NCBI GenBank assembly: GCA_905215065.1
Contig: CAJMOF010000009.1
Location: 1 to 64,000, forward strand
Direction of reading: 5' to 3'
DNA: 64,000 nt
Source of the DNA: an uncultured bacterium
GTDB taxonomy: Bacteria; Actinomycetota; Coriobacteriia; Coriobacteriales; Coriobacteriaceae
Under the pieces are notes generated by a model. It saw nothing but the letters and a program-made list of their open reading frames with translations, did no database searches and was not told the origin of the DNA. The position numbers were made by a program, and so were the translations under genes. Shown here one piece after another: positions 42,740 through 50,805 of the stretch. Each line of letters starts with the position of its first letter. The stretch's first letter is position 1.

Positions 42740-43687
42740 ATGAGTACGAGAGTTGCAGAGTATTATGGTCAAAGAACAGACGCTTTGACGCCCATTCACC
42801 CCATAGATATTCCATATGCCGGATGGAGCCCGGAAGAGCCGGTTCCGCACTGCCCCTTCTCCGGCGGTAATACGTGCAAGAAGCTTAAAGCAAAAAACGA
42901 GCCGGTCTGTTCGGTAAGGGATCAGGACGGAGTGCTTTGGATATCGTGTTCGGAGAGATTGTGCTCCACCAAAAAAGATCTCCCGCTTTGTTCGCATCAA
43001 AAGAAAATACTAACCATGGCTGCGCAGCATATATTTGATGGGGGCATTGACCCGTCTGACATCTGCGTCAAACGAGAAGAGTCCCTTCGAGTGAGTAAGG
43101 GCAGTGCATATCATGCTGATTTTATAATTACCACGCGCAGCGGGGAGTCGTCGACATCTGGCCCTAATCGACTTGTTCTTGAAATGCAAGGCGGTGGAGA
43201 AACATCGGATACCGGCAAAATTACTCAGCGTGTTCGCAAATGGAAAAACATGACTGAAAACGAGAGGACGAATGAGCAGCTGCGTGCCGAAACTACTGCA
43301 AATACTTTGGTCACCAATGCTTGGAGAAGACAACAAGAGCAATTTCTAATCAAGGGCAATATCGCCATGAAGACATGGAAAGGCCTTGGGATTGCGTTTT
43401 GTGTGGGCACACTGCTCTATGACTATCTTATGGAGCGACTAGAGTCAGTGAATCTGCCTGATTTGAAGGATTACAACTGGACGTTGGCTCTTCTCGCCTT
43501 TAAAGAGGATAAGAGCCGCTCTGTTGAGGACGGCCCCATTCCATTGACAATCGATGAAGACCGGACGCTGTATACGAACTACCAGACGTTTGTTCAAGCA
43601 CTAATCAACCAAGGACAACCGACTCTGGAGGCATTTCAGGGGCAATTCTGCAGTCTTGAAAATGAAAGGATTGACATTCCGTTCTAG
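42740..43687 (+). CDS. candidate NotI-family type II restriction endonuclease
   Basis: A 315-aa protein. An N-terminal cysteine cluster (C38 and C46 in CPFSGGNTCKK, C57, C70) resembles the iron-binding fold of NotI. A PD-(D/E)xK-like site is suggested by D127 in YHADFIITT and E148/Q150 in LVLEMQGGGE, the E-x-Q variant used in this family. The stop codon overlaps that of a convergent C5-cytosine methyltransferase by two bases. Together they look like a complete restriction-modification pair. The recognition sequence cannot be read from the protein. Confidence 0.7.
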   Translation: MSTRVAEYYGQRTDALTPIHPIDIPYAGWSPEEPVPHCPFSGGNTCKKLKAKNEPVCSVRDQDGVLWISCSERLCSTKKDLPLCSHQKKILTMAAQHIFDGGIDPSDICVKREESLRVSKGSAYHADFIITTRSGESSTSGPNRLVLEMQGGGETSDTGKITQRVRKWKNMTENERTNEQLRAETTANTLVTNAWRRQQEQFLIKGNIAMKTWKGLGIAFCVGTLLYDYLMERLESVNLPDLKDYNWTLALLAFKEDKSRSVEDGPIPLTIDEDRTLYTNYQTFVQALINQGQPTLEAFQGQFCSLENERIDIPF

Positions 43688-44577
43688 CTGTTCTGAGCCT
43701 TATCGACCTCGACGATACGGCGCGCAATCCATTCTATAACGGGCACGCAGACAGCGTTTCCTAGAGCTGTCCATCTACGAGAGTCCAGTCGTCCGGAAAT
43801 CCCTGGAGTCTCTCGTACTCTAAAGGAAGCATGCGTCTGACAAATAGCGTCGGAGCTTCCTCTTGAATCGCAAGTGTAAGTTTCTCCGTCGTTTCTATAT
43901 CCTTTTGCTTGCGGGCCCGCTGAAGGTTTTCTGCCAATCCCGGCGTGTTGGATAGAGTAGTAATCTGAGACTCGATGCTCTTTTTCAAGTCCTGGGGCAT
44001 AGGCGTGGTCCGTGCTTCTGCGCGATTTAGAAGAGATTCGAGCTGCTCCTTGTCCAAAAAGTACCTCAGCGGAGCCGAAGTTTCCAAGACTTCCGACAAT
44101 ATAGACGCGGCGACGTCGTTGGGGTGTTCCAAAGTATTTTGCGTCCAGTACTCGCCATGATACGCAATACCCGAGCTCATCCAATTTGGTGAGCAGGGCT
44201 CTGAAATCTTCTCCGTTGTTTGAGTTGAGGAGTCCGGGAACGTTTTCGATAAAAATCCATCGAGGCTTTGCGGCAGCGACGAGTTCTGCGAACTTAAAGA
44301 AGAGTCCGCTTCGCGATCCGGCAAGACCGAGGCGTTTTCCTTGGTTGGCAAGCGAAAGGTCTTGGCAGGGGAATCCTCCGAAATAGACTTCTGCTTGGGG
44401 GATGCTTTCGGGTTGGACTTCATTGATATCTCCTGCTAGCTGGACATCCGGCCAGTGCTTTTGTAGCACTGCCCGCGAAAAATTATTGATTTCGCTTTGG
44501 AAGACGATTTCAACGCCGGCACGCTCGAAGCCGAGGTCAATACCGCCGATTCCGCTGAAGAAAGAGGCTGCCTTCAC
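43684..44577 (-). CDS. C5-cytosine DNA methyltransferase
   Basis: A 297-aa enzyme with the ordered motifs of the family: I (FFSGIGGIDLGFERAG), IV with the catalytic cysteine (GGFPCQDLS) near residue 70, VI (IFIENVPGLL), VIII (GTPQRRRRVYIVG) and X (LGNAVCVPVIEWIA). The target recognition part between VIII and X is short. GTG 44577 is chosen for its GAAGGGA ribosome site and because the protein then begins just before motif I. It would protect host DNA from the NotI-like enzyme encoded opposite. Confidence 0.92.
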   Translation of the reverse strand: MKAASFFSGIGGIDLGFERAGVEIVFQSEINNFSRAVLQKHWPDVQLAGDINEVQPESIPQAEVYFGGFPCQDLSLANQGKRLGLAGSRSGLFFKFAELVAAAKPRWIFIENVPGLLNSNNGEDFRALLTKLDELGYCVSWRVLDAKYFGTPQRRRRVYIVGSLGNFGSAEVLFGQGAARISSKSRRSTDHAYAPGLEKEHRVSDYYSIQHAGIGRKPSAGPQAKGYRNDGETYTCDSRGSSDAICQTHASFRVRETPGISGRLDSRRWTALGNAVCVPVIEWIARRIVEVDKAQNS

Positions 44578-45104
44578 TTTGACTCCCTTCGAACGTGCGT
44601 GACAAAAATGCAAAGATTCATTCTATTGGATTTGTCTCAATGCGGCCAGCTCTTATAAAAGAATCCATTTGTCAAGACGATACACATGGGGGACATCGAA
44701 CTGCGTCGCGTCGTCATTTCTTGCTGCAGTATTTTGAGGCAGGTGCCTGGCGGGGTATTTGACGTCTATGGCGGTCGAGGCGCCAACACGATAGGTGGGA
44801 GGTAATTAACTTGCGGGCTTTACATCGGACGTATGGTTGCGTTTGTTGGCTCGGGGACATCTACCTAGATTTGTTGCAATCAAGAGGGGCGAGGTGGCAT
44901 GGGGATGCTAATGGGGCAGAGGCTCTGTAAAGAGTTGGCATTGGTTGTTGCCACGTGGCCTGCTGCTTTGCATGGCCTCGCCAGAATCCGACCGCAAATG
45001 ACTCCGAGGAGATTTTGCAAGTTCTTGTCGCTACGTAAGAAAAACTTGCAAAACTCGCAAGTTCTTGTCATGCTGTGAGAAAAACTTGCAGATTGGGGCG
45101 GGCG
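44578..45104. other. intergenic region with tandem 35-bp repeats
   Basis: This 527-base stretch contains the promoter region of the methyltransferase and, at 45016-45090, the two 35-base repeats listed separately. I see no gene in the rest. Confidence 0.6.
45016..45090. repeat. two 35-bp direct repeats, each an inverted repeat
   Basis: Units at 45016-45050 and 45056-45090 each have arms GCAAGTT and AACTTGC around a variable centre, repeated at exactly 40 bases. They end 14 bases before the ATPase start codon and are probably binding sites that control it. Confidence 0.7.
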
Positions 45105-46400
45105 ATGGATAAACGGATGGTTCCTAGAAATCGATATCTCGAAAAGTTGATCGCCTTTCGTGATGCGGATGTCATCAAGGTCGTAACGGGTATGCGCCGT
45201 TGTGGCAAATCGACGCTTCTGGACATGATGCGCAAACATCTGGAGGATAACGGCGTTCCATCCGAATGTCTTTTGACCTTTAAGATGGAGTCGTTTGAGC
45301 TGGAGGGCGTGCGTGATTGGCGAGAGCTTTACCGCCACGTCGACGGCCTAATGCCTGCGGGCAAGAGGTGCTATCTCTTCTTCGACGAGCTTCAGGAGGT
45401 TGCCGGATGGGAGAAGGCGATTAACGCACTTCGTGTCGACCGGGACTGCGATATATATGTTACTGGTTCGAATGCTTTTCTCCTGTCGTCTGAGATTGCG
45501 ACCTTAATCTCGGGCAGGTATGTCGAGATTCGGATGCATCCGCTCGCTTTTTCGGAATATGTCAACTTTCTTGGTCCGACTGACGTCACGAATAGGCTTG
45601 CTGTTTTTGGCCGGGAGGACATCGTTGCGCTCGACGATCTTCTCGACCGTTATTTAATGTTTGGAGGTCTGCCGTTCCTTGCCGCCTCAAAGCTGCCGGA
45701 ACAGGAAATGAAGGACTACATCTGGAGCACGTACCAGACAATCGTCGGGCGCGACATTTTGGCTCGCGAAGCCCGTCGGGGCAGGAGATCGGTGACAAGC
45801 AAGGGCGTGCTCGACCGCGTTACATCCTACTTAGCCGATAACATTTCAAACCCGACATCAATTAATAAGATCGTTGGAACGCTGGCGGAGAACGGGCTGA
45901 AATCCTCGCATGGCGTTGTGGACACTTGTGTATCCGCCCTTGAGGAGACCTATATCTTTTCGCATGCGCGCCGATTTGATATTAAGGGTCGGGACATTTT
46001 GAAGACCGGTGGCAAGTTCTACATTGAGGATCTGGGGCTTCGAGCTTTCTTGGATGGGTATCGCGGCAGCGACAGTGGGCGTGTTCTCGAAAATGCCGTT
46101 TACAATCGCCTTGTCTATGACGGATACCGAGTCTTCACAGGTCATCTTCGAGATGCTGAAATCGACTTTGTTGCAATCGGCGACGGCTCGGATCGTAAGT
46201 TTATTCAGGTCACGGAGTCGATTGACGAGGAGGCGACGCGTAAGCGCGAGCTGCGTCCATTTGAGCTCAGGTCGCTCGAGAAGATTACCGGCGGTTACGA
46301 GAAGATCATCGTCGTTCGCCGGGGAAGTCATCCGACCGATATTGACGGCATCAAAATCGTTTCAGCAGTCGATTTCTTAATGGGTAGGCTTGGGGCTTAG
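45105..46400 (+). CDS. DUF4143-type ATP-binding protein (AAA)
   Basis: A 431-aa protein. Walker A is in VVTGMRRCGKSTLLDMM near residue 30, Walker B in CYLFFDELQEVAGWEKAI near 95, with sensor TGSNAFLLSSE and ISGRYVEIRMHPLAFSEY after it. The C-terminal DUF4143 part has GGKFYIEDLGLRAFL and ENAVYNRLVYDGYRV, then a nuclease-like EIDFVAIG. Members are common accessory ATPases of unknown function, often in variable regions. It sits behind the two 35-bp repeats. Confidence 0.85.
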   Translation: MDKRMVPRNRYLEKLIAFRDADVIKVVTGMRRCGKSTLLDMMRKHLEDNGVPSECLLTFKMESFELEGVRDWRELYRHVDGLMPAGKRCYLFFDELQEVAGWEKAINALRVDRDCDIYVTGSNAFLLSSEIATLISGRYVEIRMHPLAFSEYVNFLGPTDVTNRLAVFGREDIVALDDLLDRYLMFGGLPFLAASKLPEQEMKDYIWSTYQTIVGRDILAREARRGRRSVTSKGVLDRVTSYLADNISNPTSINKIVGTLAENGLKSSHGVVDTCVSALEETYIFSHARRFDIKGRDILKTGGKFYIEDLGLRAFLDGYRGSDSGRVLENAVYNRLVYDGYRVFTGHLRDAEIDFVAIGDGSDRKFIQVTESIDEEATRKRELRPFELRSLEKITGGYEKIIVVRRGSHPTDIDGIKIVSAVDFLMGRLGA

Positions 46401-46534
46401 GGCGTTTAGAGCGCGTCTGTTTCCTATGCCTAGCGACATTGCCGCAGTTCGTGACGCCGCCGGCTTCTTCCTCTCCGTCGAGCGGCACCAACTCAGCTGA
46501 TCCGTTGGGGACGAAGGAAAGCGGATCATTTTCG

Positions 46535-46568
46535 GCGCGCCGCAGGTGATACGAATCCTGCGGCGCGC
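46535..46568. repeat. stable 12-bp hairpin in the spacer after the ATPase gene
   Basis: GCGCGCCGCAGG (46535-46546) and CCTGCGGCGCGC (46557-46568) are perfect inverted arms around a ten-base loop. It could end the ATPase transcript, although only TGTTATTT follows. Confidence 0.65.
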
Positions 46569-46686
46569 TGTTATTTGAGCGAGGGCTTTCAGCTGTGTCC
46601 GCGTGGCGTGGGACACTTAACCTGCCGTCCTGCTCTGCCGCGACGGCACGTACCTGAACAACGACCCTCTAAGGAGCTCGAAATCG

Positions 46687-46926
46687 ATGAGTGACAACAC
46701 CAAGCATCTCGCAAAGAAATGCGTCAAGGACGCGGGGCCGTGTCTCACGCTGTGCCTTGCCGGTGCAGCGGTCGCGCTGCTGGCTGTTTTGGGGCCATTT
46801 GACGTGCTTCGAAGCGCCAGCTCTCTACACGTTTGCATGGCTCTTGCCGGCGCCATGATGACCGGCGGCGTGCTCGATCTAGCTTTTTGGGTGTTTGACC
46901 CGTTTGGATGGAAGAACGAAGGGTAA
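46687..46926 (+). CDS. small two-helix membrane protein, 79 aa
   Basis: A 79-aa protein with two hydrophobic helices (CLTLCLAGAAVALLAVLGPF and VCMALAGAMMTGGVLDLAFWV) and a basic N terminus. AAGGAG lies 11 bases before the ATG. No family is recognised. It precedes two metallophosphoesterase genes in the same direction. Confidence 0.62.
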   Translation: MSDNTKHLAKKCVKDAGPCLTLCLAGAAVALLAVLGPFDVLRSASSLHVCMALAGAMMTGGVLDLAFWVFDPFGWKNEG

Positions 46927-46966
46927 GCCCTAAGGGATGGATGCCCCGCAGCGTTAGGAGGTCCCC

Positions 46967-47605
46967 GTGATCTGGTTTACCAGCGATACACACTTTGGAC
47001 ACGAGAACATGCTGCGTCTCGCCGACAGGCCTTGGTCGAATGTTGCGCAGATGAACGACGCCATGGTCGCGAGCATTAATAGCAAAGTCGCTGCGGACGA
47101 CGAGCTTTACATTTTGGGCGACTTCAGCTTTAAGATGACGGTCCAAGATGCCTACGAGTTGCGCAAAAGCATTGCATGCAAGCGCATCCATCTGCTGCCC
47201 GGCAACCACGATAAAGACTGGACGCAGCCTGCGGTGGCGGATGCTTTTATCGTCGAGCCGCCCATTTGCGTGCTCAAAATCGATCGGCAGAAAATCGTGC
47301 TGAGCCACTATCCCATGGTCGACTGGCAGGGCATGTCGCACGGCAGCTGGCATCTGCACGGGCATATCCATAGCTGCGGCGGCGCGTATAACAAGTTCAA
47401 CCTTCGGCAGGGGCTGCTGCGCTATGACGTGGGCGTGGACGCCAACGGTTACGCCCCGGTAAGTTTGGATGAGCTCAAGTTATGGTTTGCGCAGGTAGAC
47501 GAGCTGGTGCAGTGCGTTAAGTGGCCGTGGTGGGTCAACGTTACGGACGATGAACAGGTCGAGCGCGATCTCGAAGCCTATAAGAGGGAAGTGGTGATCC
47601 GATGA
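46967..47605 (+). CDS. metallophosphoesterase
   Basis: A 212-aa calcineurin-like phosphoesterase. Metal motifs are TSDTHFGHENML near residue 5, LGDFSFK near 50, LPGNHDKDW near 77, LSHYPMVDW near 108 and LHGHIHSCGG near 125. GTG 46967 has TAGGAGGT upstream. The short form with a HENM block is common in phage-like or accessory phosphoesterases. It overlaps the following phosphoesterase gene by four bases. Substrate unknown. Confidence 0.85.
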   Translation: MIWFTSDTHFGHENMLRLADRPWSNVAQMNDAMVASINSKVAADDELYILGDFSFKMTVQDAYELRKSIACKRIHLLPGNHDKDWTQPAVADAFIVEPPICVLKIDRQKIVLSHYPMVDWQGMSHGSWHLHGHIHSCGGAYNKFNLRQGLLRYDVGVDANGYAPVSLDELKLWFAQVDELVQCVKWPWWVNVTDDEQVERDLEAYKREVVIR

Positions 47606-48327
47606 CGGTCTATGTGACGGGCGATATTCACGGCGGCCTCGACATGCAAAAGCTGCGCGATTGGGATCTTGGGGAAAGCCTGACGAGCGACGACTATCTC
47701 ATCATTGCCGGCGACTTTGGCTTTCCGTGGGATTTCTCTGCCGAGGAGTGCGCCGACATCGCTTGGCTGGAGTCGCGCCCCTATACCGTGCTGTTCGTCG
47801 ACGGCAACCACGAACGTTTCGACCACTGGGCGGAGCGACCCATGGAGTTGTGGCACGGCGGACTGACACAGCGCCTGTCGGACACCTCGCCCATACGGCG
47901 CCTGACGCGCGGCGAGGTTTTTGAACTCGACGGCTCAACGGTCTTTACCATGGGCGGCGCCACGAGCGTGGACAAGGAATACCGCATTCCCTATTCCAGC
48001 TGGTGGCCGCAGGAACTGCCGGACGAGCGCAACTTTGAGGAGGCACGGGCAAAGCTCGACAGCGTGGGCTGGAAGGTCGACTACGTGGTCACCCACACCT
48101 GCTCTACGCGCATGCTTTCGCCCACGCTCTATTCGGCGCCCGGCTGGAATTGCCCCGCCGTCGATCGACTTACGGCATTTTTTGACGAGTTGGAAGACCG
48201 CTTGGACTACAAGCGCTGGTACTACGGGCATTTTCATCGGGATGCCAACCCGGCCGAGCGCCACACCGTGCTCTACGACTGCATCGTTCGCCTGGGCGGC
48301 GAGCTCCAGCCCTGGGACGTTGCGTAG
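47602..48327 (+). CDS. metallophosphoesterase
   Basis: A 241-aa enzyme of the same superfamily as its neighbour. TGDIHGGLD near residue 6, AGDFGFPWDF near 35, FVDGNHERFDHW near 67, VVTHTCSTRML near 157 and YYGHFHRD near 213 supply the metal ligands. Start and stop of the two genes overlap in ATGA, so they are translated together. No substrate is indicated. Confidence 0.87.
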   Translation: MTVYVTGDIHGGLDMQKLRDWDLGESLTSDDYLIIAGDFGFPWDFSAEECADIAWLESRPYTVLFVDGNHERFDHWAERPMELWHGGLTQRLSDTSPIRRLTRGEVFELDGSTVFTMGGATSVDKEYRIPYSSWWPQELPDERNFEEARAKLDSVGWKVDYVVTHTCSTRMLSPTLYSAPGWNCPAVDRLTAFFDELEDRLDYKRWYYGHFHRDANPAERHTVLYDCIVRLGGELQPWDVA

Positions 48328-48365
48328 GGGCAGGCATAGCGAGCTCTTCGTATGATGCCTTGGGT

Positions 48366-48409
48366 AGTTACCCTACATTTTGGCAATAGTCATTATCTGT
48401 AGGGTAACT
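48366..48409. repeat. 12-bp perfect inverted repeat
   Basis: AGTTACCCTACA (48366-48377) and TGTAGGGTAACT (48398-48409) flank a 20-base spacer. It may be a protein-binding site or a remnant; no gene follows on the + strand. Confidence 0.55.
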
Positions 48410-48448
48410 TAAGACATACTGGGAGCTGGAGGAGATGCTGCTGGCGGT

Positions 48449-48928
48449 CTAGAGTTTCAACGCCATTCGGTTGGTGCCGGGTAGGGCTGCAAAGCCGAAA
48501 TGCGCATAGAACGCTGCCGCCTCATCATCTACTGGATCGACAACCAAAGCTCGCGCTCCCGCTAGGGCAGAAATTTTCAAGGCGTTTTCGATGGCATCTT
48601 TGAGCAACGATGCTCCCAGACCAAGCCCCTTGAATTTCTCATCAACCCCCATCATTCCAAGCAACACTGCGGGAACTTGGGAGGGGGAGTTCCGAACGAA
48701 CCATCCTCCGTCAACATTTTCGCGAGCTACGGAGTGCGTACATAGCGTATAGAACCCGGCGACTGCGCCGTCGTAATACGATGCGTATATAACCGCCGAC
48801 CCTCTTCTTCGCGCCGAGGCTGATCTGTTTTTAGCCCATCCGTCTACAAGGGTATTACCGCAGTGGAAAGCCTCGATGCCTTGACCAACGGGGAGTTGAA
48901 CGGGCTTGGTAAACGTGCTCATTCCCAA
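48449..48928 (-). CDS. GNAT acetyltransferase, TacT-like toxin
   Basis: A 159-aa GNAT fold protein. The acetyl-CoA loop is KFKGLGLGASLLKDAIENAL near residue 100, and ALVVDPVDDEAAAFYAHFGF near 135 matches TacT/AtaT-type toxins that acetylate aminoacyl-tRNA. It overlaps the preceding DUF1778 gene by ten bases, the usual antitoxin-toxin order. The N-terminal motif PVQLPVGQGIEAFHCGN also fits this toxin group. Activity is inferred from family and context. Confidence 0.85.
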   Translation of the reverse strand: MGMSTFTKPVQLPVGQGIEAFHCGNTLVDGWAKNRSASARRRGSAVIYASYYDGAVAGFYTLCTHSVARENVDGGWFVRNSPSQVPAVLLGMMGVDEKFKGLGLGASLLKDAIENALKISALAGARALVVDPVDDEAAAFYAHFGFAALPGTNRMALKL

Positions 48929-49185
48929 ATCGCTTTACGGTCGAGCAACGCTTTTGCGGCTTGGGGCATGGGTGAGTCGAGCATTTCGCAAAATGCATCA
49001 AAACCATCAGGAGAAAGATAGGTTGTTGACGCCTCGGCGATGTCACGTGCGGAGCTCTCGTCAAGGTGAGCCGTGGCCCATTGGGTGAGAGTTTGCCCGC
49101 GCAAGGCCGCGGCGCGCTCGTAAGTAAGGCGTTGACGCTCGGTCAGCCTTAGATCCATACGGCGCTGTTTCTCAATCGTTGGCAT
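48919..49185 (-). CDS. DUF1778 antitoxin, TacA-like
   Basis: An 88-aa protein. The N-terminal half is a ribbon-helix-helix (RMDLRLTERQRLTYERAAAL, then TLTQWATAHL) and the C-terminal tail (GFDAFCEMLDSPMPQ) is the part that wraps the toxin in the family. A good AAAGGAGG precedes the start. It would bind the palindrome at 49208-49228 just upstream to repress the operon. Confidence 0.87.
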   Translation of the reverse strand: MPTIEKQRRMDLRLTERQRLTYERAAALRGQTLTQWATAHLDESSARDIAEASTTYLSPDGFDAFCEMLDSPMPQAAKALLDRKAIWE

Positions 49186-49207
49186 GGTAAAACCTCCTTT
49201 GCATCAT

Positions 49208-49228
49208 TGTACGGAACTATTCCGTACA
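49208..49228. promoter_or_regulatory. palindromic operator of the toxin-antitoxin operon
   Basis: TGTACGGAA (49208-49216) and TTCCGTACA (49220-49228) form a perfect palindrome with a three-base centre, 22 bases upstream of the antitoxin start, where an autorepressor would bind. Confidence 0.7.
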
Positions 49229-49289
49229 TAACAAGATACAGAATTACGCACTCGTCGGGGGGGGGTAGTGAAGGGGGCAGAGCGTTTGA

Positions 49290-50291
49290 CTACTCGGCCA
49301 TTACGGTGATGTTCTCGCGGTGCGCGCGGATGACGTCCCAGCTAAAGTGCTCGACCAGCTGCTCGGCGGTACGCGGCGTGGTGTCCGGCGCGATGCCTGT
49401 TTGCCCGGCGAGCCATCCCAACAGTGCCTCGGGTGTGCCAAAGCGGGTGCGGAGCTCGCCCAGGTCCAGATCGCGATCGCGCTTGGAAAGGCGGCGGCCG
49501 TCCGGCGACATGAGCAGCGGGATGTGCGCGTAGCGCGGTGTGGGCAGTCCCAGCAGATGTTGCAGATAGATCTGGCGCGGCGTGGAACCAAGCAGGTCGC
49601 ATCCGCGTACGATCTCGGTGACGCCCATGGCAGCGTCGTCGACCACCACGGCCAGCTGATAGGCAAACACGCCGTCGCTGCGGCGCACCAAAAAGTCGCC
49701 GCACTCGGTGGCGAGTGCCTCGCATTGGGCTCCGTACGTGCGGTCAACGAATTCGATCACGTCGCCGGCGAGGTCGTCGACGGCGGGCACACGCAGGCGC
49801 GTGGCGGGAGCGCGCAGGGCGCTGCGGCGGGCAACCTCCTCGGCAGAAAGGCCTCGGCAGGCGCCGCGGTAGATGGGCGTGCCGTCGCTGGCGTGCGGCG
49901 CGCTTGCGGTGTGGAGCTCGGCGCGCGTGCAAAAGCAGGGATAGGTGAGGCCGGCGTCTTGTAGCTGGTGCAGGGCGTCCTCGTACAAGTCCAGGCGATC
50001 GTGCTGGCAGTAGGGGCCTTCGTCCCACTCAAGCCCCAGCCAGGCTAGGTCGTCAATCAATTGGGCGGCAAGTTCCGGGCGCTTGCAGCGATCGTCCAGG
50101 TCCTCGATGCGCAACACGATGCTGCCGCCCTGGCTGCGGGCCGAAAGCCACGCGCACAGGCAGCTGAACACGTTGCCCAGATGCATGCGGCCCGAGGGCG
50201 ACGGGGCAAAGCGGCCCACGACGGGCGCGGGAGCGGCCGCTGCTGGTGCGCCCGCGGCGTGTGTTGCTATGTTGCATGCGTTGATATCCAT
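49290..50291 (-). CDS. gluQ: glutamyl-Q tRNA(Asp) synthetase
   Basis: A 333-aa truncated glutamyl-tRNA synthetase paralogue. It has the HIGH-like RFAPSPSGRMHLGN near residue 30, a zinc site from CFCTRAE and YRGACRG, and the KMSKS-like LSKRDRD. The anticodon-binding domain of GluRS is missing. It charges queuosine at position 34 of tRNA-Asp with glutamate. An Ala-rich N-terminal lead of about 25 residues is longer than usual; the true start might be further in. Confidence 0.92.
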   Translation of the reverse strand: MDINACNIATHAAGAPAAAAPAPVVGRFAPSPSGRMHLGNVFSCLCAWLSARSQGGSIVLRIEDLDDRCKRPELAAQLIDDLAWLGLEWDEGPYCQHDRLDLYEDALHQLQDAGLTYPCFCTRAELHTASAPHASDGTPIYRGACRGLSAEEVARRSALRAPATRLRVPAVDDLAGDVIEFVDRTYGAQCEALATECGDFLVRRSDGVFAYQLAVVVDDAAMGVTEIVRGCDLLGSTPRQIYLQHLLGLPTPRYAHIPLLMSPDGRRLSKRDRDLDLGELRTRFGTPEALLGWLAGQTGIAPDTTPRTAEQLVEHFSWDVIRAHRENITVMAE

Positions 50292-50805
50292 GCGGACGAG
50301 TATAGCGCGGGGTGAGGTGAGGGGGCGTCGTCGATGCTCGCGAGTTGCCGAGGCTGCGTGTTGTGCGCGGCGGGCACCGACTCAACACCTCGATTACCGC
50401 CCCAAGCTCAGCCCCTTCAACCCCTCAAACGACAGAAACCCCAGCAGCTCTTCGCAACTGCCGGGGTTTCCGCGGAAAAGGGGGACATGATCCTCGAGCG
50501 AACGGCAAAGGGGCAAACCGTTTCGCTCAACTGCTTTATGCCCCTCGGTTGGCGGCTCAATCAGCGCGGGCCGCGCCCACACAAAGCCGCTACACCTGTG
50601 ACGGAGCTGTGAAGTGGTATCTATTGCCAGGGCGGGCTATGCCAAAGAGTGTCCCAAATTGCCGGCAGATAAGGAACGTCCCTAAGTGCCAGACTCGGGT
50701 GGGACTTTTGTCCCATTTGACGTTCCGTTGGCCCAGATATTCGTCATGTGTGCCCGCAAACGTGGGACAATGGCGATGTTGGTTTTACAGACAAAGGATG
50801 TGCCT
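50292..50805. other. gene-free spacer with hairpins
   Basis: Contains an imperfect 12-bp hairpin (AAACCCCAGCAG at 50436-50447 with CTGCCGGGGTTT at 50458-50469), the dispersed GGGACGTTCC repeat at 50660-50690, and GGGTGGGACTTTTGTCCC at about 50698-50715. No gene is supported. Confidence 0.55.
50660..50690. repeat. dispersed GGGACGTTCC repeat, copy 2 (inverse)
   Basis: The reverse complement matches 35774-35804 at all but one of 31 bases. Confidence 0.75.

Noticed and set aside
43761..44423. 220-codon alternative frame inside the cytosine methyltransferase
   Set aside because: It is a frame shadow on the same strand; the methyltransferase frame carries all motifs in order.
45016..45090. CRISPR array
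   Set aside because: Only two 35-base units with a 5-base gap, each palindromic throughout; no spacers of constant length and no cas gene.
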